Source: Prolixibacteraceae bacterium
GTDB lineage: Bacteria; Bacteroidota; Bacteroidia; Bacteroidales; Prolixibacteraceae
Direction of reading: 5' to 3'
Length of the DNA stretch: 9,953 nt
Assembly (NCBI GenBank): GCA_016788685.1
Contig: JAEUSS010000478.1
Location: 1-9,953, forward strand
Below the pieces are notes generated by a model. That model had not been told where the DNA came from. It saw only the letters and a list, made by a program, of their open reading frames with translations, and ran no database searches. The translations under genes were made by a program, and so were the position numbers. Every line of letters starts with the position of its first letter. Within the stretch, counting starts at the first letter, position 1. This document shows positions 6,572 to 9,953 of the stretch, piece after piece.

Positions 6572-6725
6572 TTAATGCTGAAGCCAACACAAAAGGCTGC
6601 CCGGGGAAGAGGTTCGGAGCGTCATTGCGAAGGAGGAACGACTGAAGCAATCTATTCAATAACAGATTGCTTCGCTTCGCTCGCAATGACGGCAGGTCCG
6701 GAGGAACCTCTTTCCCGGGCAGCCT
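6572..6725. repeat. Dispersed hairpin repeat, copy 2 (complete, ~130-bp hairpin)
   Basis: It begins TTAATGCTGAAGCC and is nearly identical to copy 1 through 6690. Here both outer arms are present: AGGCTGCCCGGG (6594-6605) pairs perfectly with CCCGGGCAGCCT (6714-6725), AAGAGGTTC (6607-6615) with GAACCTCTT (6704-6712), then CGTCATTGCGA (6620-6630) with TCGCAATGACG (6681-6691), and GAAGCAATCT with AGATTGCTTC, around a 10-base loop. The whole can fold into one hairpin with a stem of roughly 60 bp. It ends about 30 bp after the stop codon of the minus-strand metallopeptidase gene. Confidence 0.92.
6594..6725 (-). terminator. Possible transcript end of the metallopeptidase gene at the copy-2 hairpin
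   Basis: The very long GC-rich stem lies 30 bp downstream of the TAA at 6755-6757 and would be the first strong structure in the minus-strand transcript. No clean U-tract follows, so it may act as a 3' stabiliser or a weak barrier and not as a classical terminator. Confidence 0.4.
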
Positions 6726-6754
6726 GATATTCCCTTGATCGGGTACGAAACCGT

Positions 6755-8818
6755 TTATTTCAGTTTGGCAACGGCAGTCTCGGCAGCTTTCAGGATGGCT
6801 TCGTTCGAGAGCGGCGCCCCGACAGCCTGTTTCATCCATTCGTTGGGCGTGAGTTGCCCGAGGGCGTACATGCGCAGCACTTCAGGCGCAAACTCGTGTG
6901 TTTTGAAATGTTCTTCGAGCTGGAAGTGGATGAGGTGGCCAAAGGCATAGTTGGGCAGGTACATCGGCGAGTTGATCATGTGCGAATAAATGCCCAGCAC
7001 CGTCTGGTCTTTTTGTCCGAAAACCGGCGCGTAATAGGTGTTCCAAACATCTTTGCTGATTTCCGTCACGGCATCGCGCAGTTCGGTGGCTGTGGCGGCG
7101 GGGTTGGCATACAGCCACTGCCACATCTTCATATCCACCATCGACACACCCATAATTTCGTACAGCGACCAGAAAATATCCAGCGTCTTCAGGTATTCTT
7201 TCTCCGGATTGGAGTCTTTCATGTTCAGCAAAAACAAATCGCGTTCCTGAAATACAAAGGCCAGGGCTTCGGTAAAGGCGGTGTTGGGTACGCCGTTGAT
7301 CATGTAATAGGGTACATCGTTCAGCGAGATGGTTTGCTCTACATTGTGGCCGAATTCGTGGATGGCAATGTTGTATCCTTTGTAGTTCATGCCTGTTGCC
7401 GGAATGCGGGTGCGCAGGTGGGCCTTTTCGGCTTTCATCGAAGCGCCCCAGGCGTGTCCCGAGCCGCGGGCCGGATCAACAGCAATGCGCGAGGCCAGGA
7501 AGTTAGCCTTTTCTTTGGTGAATCCCAGTTTCAGGAGCAGGTTGCCCAAATCGGCTTCCAGCGCCTGGGCGTTGGGGTATTTCTTCTCGGTAATGGCATT
7601 CAGTTTTTCTTCGGAAATGGAACTGCGGGCCTTAAACCCGTCGTACCAGATGTCCCAGGGCGACAACTCGCGGCCCAGTCTTTTTTTGATGATGGCCGCC
7701 ACATCCTGCACCTGCGGCGAACTCAGGAACTCGTTGAATAACTTCTGAACCTCGGGCTGCGGAATTTGCATGCCGGCCGAGAAGGCCCGCTGAATGGCGG
7801 TTGGCATGGCCGGATTGTAAGCATCCAGCGCCTGGAAGACATGAAAGTTATTCAGGATTTGCTGGTAGCGGCCATCGGTTTCGGCCTCAGCTTCGGTCTT
7901 TGTTCCTGAAACAAATACTTCGTTGGTCAACGGATTCCAGTCCTGATTTCCGGAGTTAATCACCATTTTAGGTATCGACTGGTCGACGATCCGTTCCATG
8001 ACTTTATAGATCAAAGCCTGTTTCCGGAAGCCGGTTTCCTTGTTGGCATAGTTGGCCTTAATTTCGTCGCGCAGGTTCCAGTGGCTCAGCAGCACCATGT
8101 TCTCCGGGAAGAGTTTTTCGTTGCTGTCGTTGAGGAGGTTGCCCATGTAAATGTTGTAGTCGGCAATGTAGGCGTCGCCTTCAGCCATTACTTTCGATTG
8201 GCGCTGAACCAGATCGGAAGGCACGCGCGAGCTGAATACATCGCCAAGGCGGGCATAACCCCATTCCAGCGGTGTCCAGTTTGGTCCCGAAATGTTTTTC
8301 TCTTCGGTGGAGTAATACGGGAAGTTCAGGGCGATGATGAAGGCTATTTTATTGTCGTAAAAGTCGTTCATCAGGTGAGCGCCGGGGTTGTAGGCTGCAA
8401 ACATCGGGTCGATGGGCAGCACATCGCCTTTCTGCAGCTGCACGTTCTCCTGCATGTCGAGCGACAGTTTGTTGAAATGGCCGTACAGCGATTCCAGGTA
8501 TTCGGAGAAGCGGATGAATGACGCTTCTTTTTTAGCCGGATCGGCGATGTAGTTCTCGGAGCAGAACTTCACGAAGTCTTCCGGAGTTCCGTCGCTGGTT
8601 CGCCAAAGCGAAGCGGCGTGTCTGACTCCTTTTTCAATCAGGTCGGCATTGCTGCCTGGGGTTTCGGTGCCAATTGCCTTGATGGCATCAGCAACAGCGG
8701 CATCCGAAACGGTTGCTTCGGCGGGTTCGGCAACCGGAGTTCCGATCTTCCGTACGGTTGGCTGGCAGGCTGCGGTCATAACAAAACAAGCTAAAATAAC
8801 AATGTAGTTCTTAATCAT
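6755..8818 (-). CDS. Lipoprotein zinc metallopeptidase with HEFGH motif, 687 aa
   Basis: The preferred start is the ATG at 8816-8818, because it places a clean lipoprotein signal at the N-terminus: MIKNY, a hydrophobic core, then TAAC with the lipidated Cys at 18. An in-frame ATG 17 codons upstream would add a polar extension in front of the signal. The mature protein is therefore probably anchored to the outside of the inner membrane or to the outer membrane. The zinc site is H487-E488-F-G-H491 (HEFGH), with the likely third ligand E517 in NTAFTEALAFVFQERD, a gluzincin arrangement as in peptidase family M3. The C-terminal part (YLPNYAFGHLIHFQLEEH, then LGQLTPNEWMK) also looks like M3-type helical-bowl peptidases. 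The N-terminal 450 residues are mostly helical without a motif I recognise. It is convergent with the dipeptidase gene, so both may serve peptide use. TAAAAATA at 8858-8865 (minus strand TATTTTTA) is a weak -7 candidate. Confidence 0.88.
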   Translation of the reverse strand: MIKNYIVILACFVMTAACQPTVRKIGTPVAEPAEATVSDAAVADAIKAIGTETPGSNADLIEKGVRHAASLWRTSDGTPEDFVKFCSENYIADPAKKEASFIRFSEYLESLYGHFNKLSLDMQENVQLQKGDVLPIDPMFAAYNPGAHLMNDFYDNKIAFIIALNFPYYSTEEKNISGPNWTPLEWGYARLGDVFSSRVPSDLVQRQSKVMAEGDAYIADYNIYMGNLLNDSNEKLFPENMVLLSHWNLRDEIKANYANKETGFRKQALIYKVMERIVDQSIPKMVINSGNQDWNPLTNEVFVSGTKTEAEAETDGRYQQILNNFHVFQALDAYNPAMPTAIQRAFSAGMQIPQPEVQKLFNEFLSSPQVQDVAAIIKKRLGRELSPWDIWYDGFKARSSISEEKLNAITEKKYPNAQALEADLGNLLLKLGFTKEKANFLASRIAVDPARGSGHAWGASMKAEKAHLRTRIPATGMNYKGYNIAIHEFGHNVEQTISLNDVPYYMINGVPNTAFTEALAFVFQERDLFLLNMKDSNPEKEYLKTLDIFWSLYEIMGVSMVDMKMWQWLYANPAATATELRDAVTEISKDVWNTYYAPVFGQKDQTVLGIYSHMINSPMYLPNYAFGHLIHFQLEEHFKTHEFAPEVLRMYALGQLTPNEWMKQAVGAPLSNEAILKAAETAVAKLK

Positions 8819-8878
8819 ATCAGTATGAATGGATTTGGTTTTCGATTTTGTCGGGTTTAAAAATACCAAAAAATCGGA

Positions 8879-8905
8879 AGCCTGAGAAATGACTATTGAC
8901 AGGCT
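8879..8905. promoter_or_regulatory. Inverted repeat, possible operator
   Basis: AGCCTG and CAGGCT form a perfect 6-bp inverted repeat with a 15-base centre, just upstream of the weak -7 candidate of the metallopeptidase gene on the minus strand. The arms are short, so chance is a real alternative. Confidence 0.25.
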
Positions 8906-9058
8906 ATTTCGGGAGTCTTTCAGTGTTGAGGCAAGCTGTCGGGCGATATTTGGTTCAGCTGGTCTTTCGGAAACAGGTGTGCTGGTACGCTGTGCTGAAA
9001 CTCCTTTTTTAGAACGAATCTAAATATGCTAAGTTTGCCTAAAACAAGGTTTATACAG

Positions 9059-9088
9059 TTGTTTTCCATTCTGAATCCGCTATTTTTG
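9059..9088 (+). promoter_or_regulatory. Bacteroidota-type promoter of iorA
   Basis: TTG (9059-9061) and TATTTTTG (9081-9088) are 19 bp apart. This matches the Bacteroidota housekeeping promoter (-33 TTTG or TTG, -7 TAnnTTTG) in sequence and spacing. Transcription would start near 9094, giving a leader of about 25 bases before the ATG at 9119. No Shine-Dalgarno is seen in the leader. Confidence 0.7.
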
Positions 9089-9118
9089 GTTCCGATTTTG
9101 AAATTTAATAAACGAACC

Positions 9119-9953
9119 ATGCAAAAACACTTGTTTTTGGGAGTTGAAGCTATCGGGCAGGGAGCCATCGATGGCGGAATGTCGGGGGTTTATGCTTATC
9201 CCGGCACACCTTCCACCGAAATTACCGAGTTTATTCAGGATAATCCGGTTGCTGAAGAACGAAATATACACCGTAAATGGTCGGCCAATGAAAAAACAGC
9301 GCTTGAAACTGCTTTGGGAATGTCGTACGCCGGGAAGCGGGCCATGTCGTGCATGAAACATGTGGGACTGAACGTGGCAGCCGATGTTTTTGTCAACGCG
9401 GCCATGACGGGCATCAACGGTGGACTGATCGTGACTGTTGCTGATGATCCTTCGATGCATTCATCTCAGAACGAGCAGGACTCACGTTTTTACGGGAAAT
9501 TCGCGATGATCCCGGTCCTGGAACCTTCGACTCAGCAGGAGGCCTACGATATGGCCCGCGATGGATTTGCCCTGTCGGAGCTGACCAAAGTCCCGGTGAT
9601 GCTCCGGATCACGACCCGCCTGGCGCATTCGCGTGCGGGGGTGGTCTGCAAAGAATTATTGCCCGAAAATCCGCTTTCGTTGCCCGGCGATCCGCGTCAG
9701 TTTATTCTGCTTCCGGCCATTGCACGCCGCAAATACAAAGGTTTGCTCGAAAGCCAGAAGCAGTTTTTGAAACTTTCCGAAGAGTCGGTATATAACCGCT
9801 ACGAAGACGGCGAGGATAAAAGCCTCGGGATTGTTGCCTGCGGTATTGCCTACAACTACCTGATGGAACATTATCCTGACGGAGCCTGTCCGTTTCCGGT
9901 AGTGAAAGTGTCGCAGTATCCGCTTCCTGAAACATACATTAACCGGCTCGACC
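9119..9953 (+). CDS. iorA: Indolepyruvate:ferredoxin oxidoreductase alpha subunit, N-terminal 278 aa (runs off window)
   Basis: The thiamine-diphosphate and ferredoxin-dependent enzyme oxidises arylpyruvates from Trp, Phe and Tyr transamination to aryl-acyl-CoA, with reduced ferredoxin. It is cytosolic and works as IorA plus IorB. The visible part is the N-terminal pyrimidine-binding (PYR) domain: YPGTPSTEI (27-35), WSANEKTALE (54-63, with the Glu expected to contact the cofactor), MKHVGLN (79-85) and ADDPSMHSSQNEQDSR (108-123), all hallmarks of IorA. TTR at 165-167 and the region after 200 lead into the transketolase C-terminal-like domain. The frame is open to the last base. The C-terminal thiamine-diphosphate and 4Fe-4S domains would lie beyond, and iorB is expected downstream. 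The start ATG follows a well-matched promoter by about 30 bases. Reverse-strand frames over this gene are shadows. Confidence 0.95.
   Translation, partial: MQKHLFLGVEAIGQGAIDGGMSGVYAYPGTPSTEITEFIQDNPVAEERNIHRKWSANEKTALETALGMSYAGKRAMSCMKHVGLNVAADVFVNAAMTGINGGLIVTVADDPSMHSSQNEQDSRFYGKFAMIPVLEPSTQQEAYDMARDGFALSELTKVPVMLRITTRLAHSRAGVVCKELLPENPLSLPGDPRQFILLPAIARRKYKGLLESQKQFLKLSEESVYNRYEDGEDKSLGIVACGIAYNYLMEHYPDGACPFPVVKVSQYPLPETYINRLD

Larger units (their letters stand above)
8819..9118. other. Divergent intergenic region between the metallopeptidase gene and iorA
   Basis: No gene is supported; the minus-strand frames here run antisense into iorA. It contains a good promoter for iorA (9059-9088), a weak -7 candidate for the metallopeptidase gene (8858-8865), and an inverted repeat AGCCTG (8879-8884) / CAGGCT (8900-8905) between them that could be an operator. 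Confidence 0.6.

Noticed and set aside
6543..6839. 98-codon open frame on the minus strand
   Set aside because: It is made of hairpin repeat copy 2 and an out-of-frame part of the metallopeptidase gene, and shares a repeat-derived segment with the antisense frame at 4596-6125.
6854..7741. 295-codon open frame on the plus strand
   Set aside because: It is antisense to the metallopeptidase gene and has a low-plausibility composition typical of shadow frames.

Overview
The window looks like a chromosomal segment of a Bacteroidota bacterium, probably an anaerobe of the Bacteroidales/Marinilabiliales type. This is inferred from a Bacteroidota-type promoter (TTG, 19 bp, TAnnTTTG) in front of an indolepyruvate:ferredoxin oxidoreductase gene, the lack of clear Shine-Dalgarno sequences before the genes, a lipoprotein signal on a large metallopeptidase, and the repeat-rich intergenic DNA. 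No rRNA, tRNA or CRISPR array was found.

Layout from left to right. Positions 1-622 hold three tandem copies of a roughly 206-215 bp element made of nested inverted repeats. They lie just past a good intrinsic terminator (634-676, minus strand) that closes a minus-strand gene for an uncharacterised helical protein (702-1418). An AT-rich spacer (1419-1638) is followed by two adjacent degenerate arrays of 21-bp repeats (1639-1895). Next comes a minus-strand two-gene cassette of visibly lower G+C. It encodes a 659-residue protein with a PD-(D/E)XK nuclease-like N-terminus and a DUF2075/Schlafen-group-3-type SF1 helicase core (2333-4312), and a 108-residue protein of unknown function (1944-2270). 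This is the best candidate for an accessory defence system. After a 298-bp gap there is a plus-strand M19-type dipeptidase/amidohydrolase (4611-6050).

Positions 6051-6754 separate two convergent genes and are packed with repeats: two copies of a long hairpin repeat with the widespread CGTCATTGCGA...TCGCAATGACG core, half a copy of the element seen at 1-622, and a run of four small hairpins. The minus-strand gene beyond (6755-8818) encodes a lipoprotein zinc metallopeptidase with an HEFGH motif. Divergent from it, a recognisable promoter leads into the 5' part of iorA (9119 to the window end), the alpha subunit of indolepyruvate:ferredoxin oxidoreductase.

Functionally, the two peptidases and IorA fit a peptide- and amino-acid-fermenting lifestyle: proteins or peptides are cut outside or in the envelope, dipeptides are hydrolysed in the cytoplasm, and aromatic keto acids are oxidised with ferredoxin. 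The nuclease-helicase cassette sits between repeat-rich stretches and looks like an inserted accessory module. The repeats are the most unexplained part of the window.
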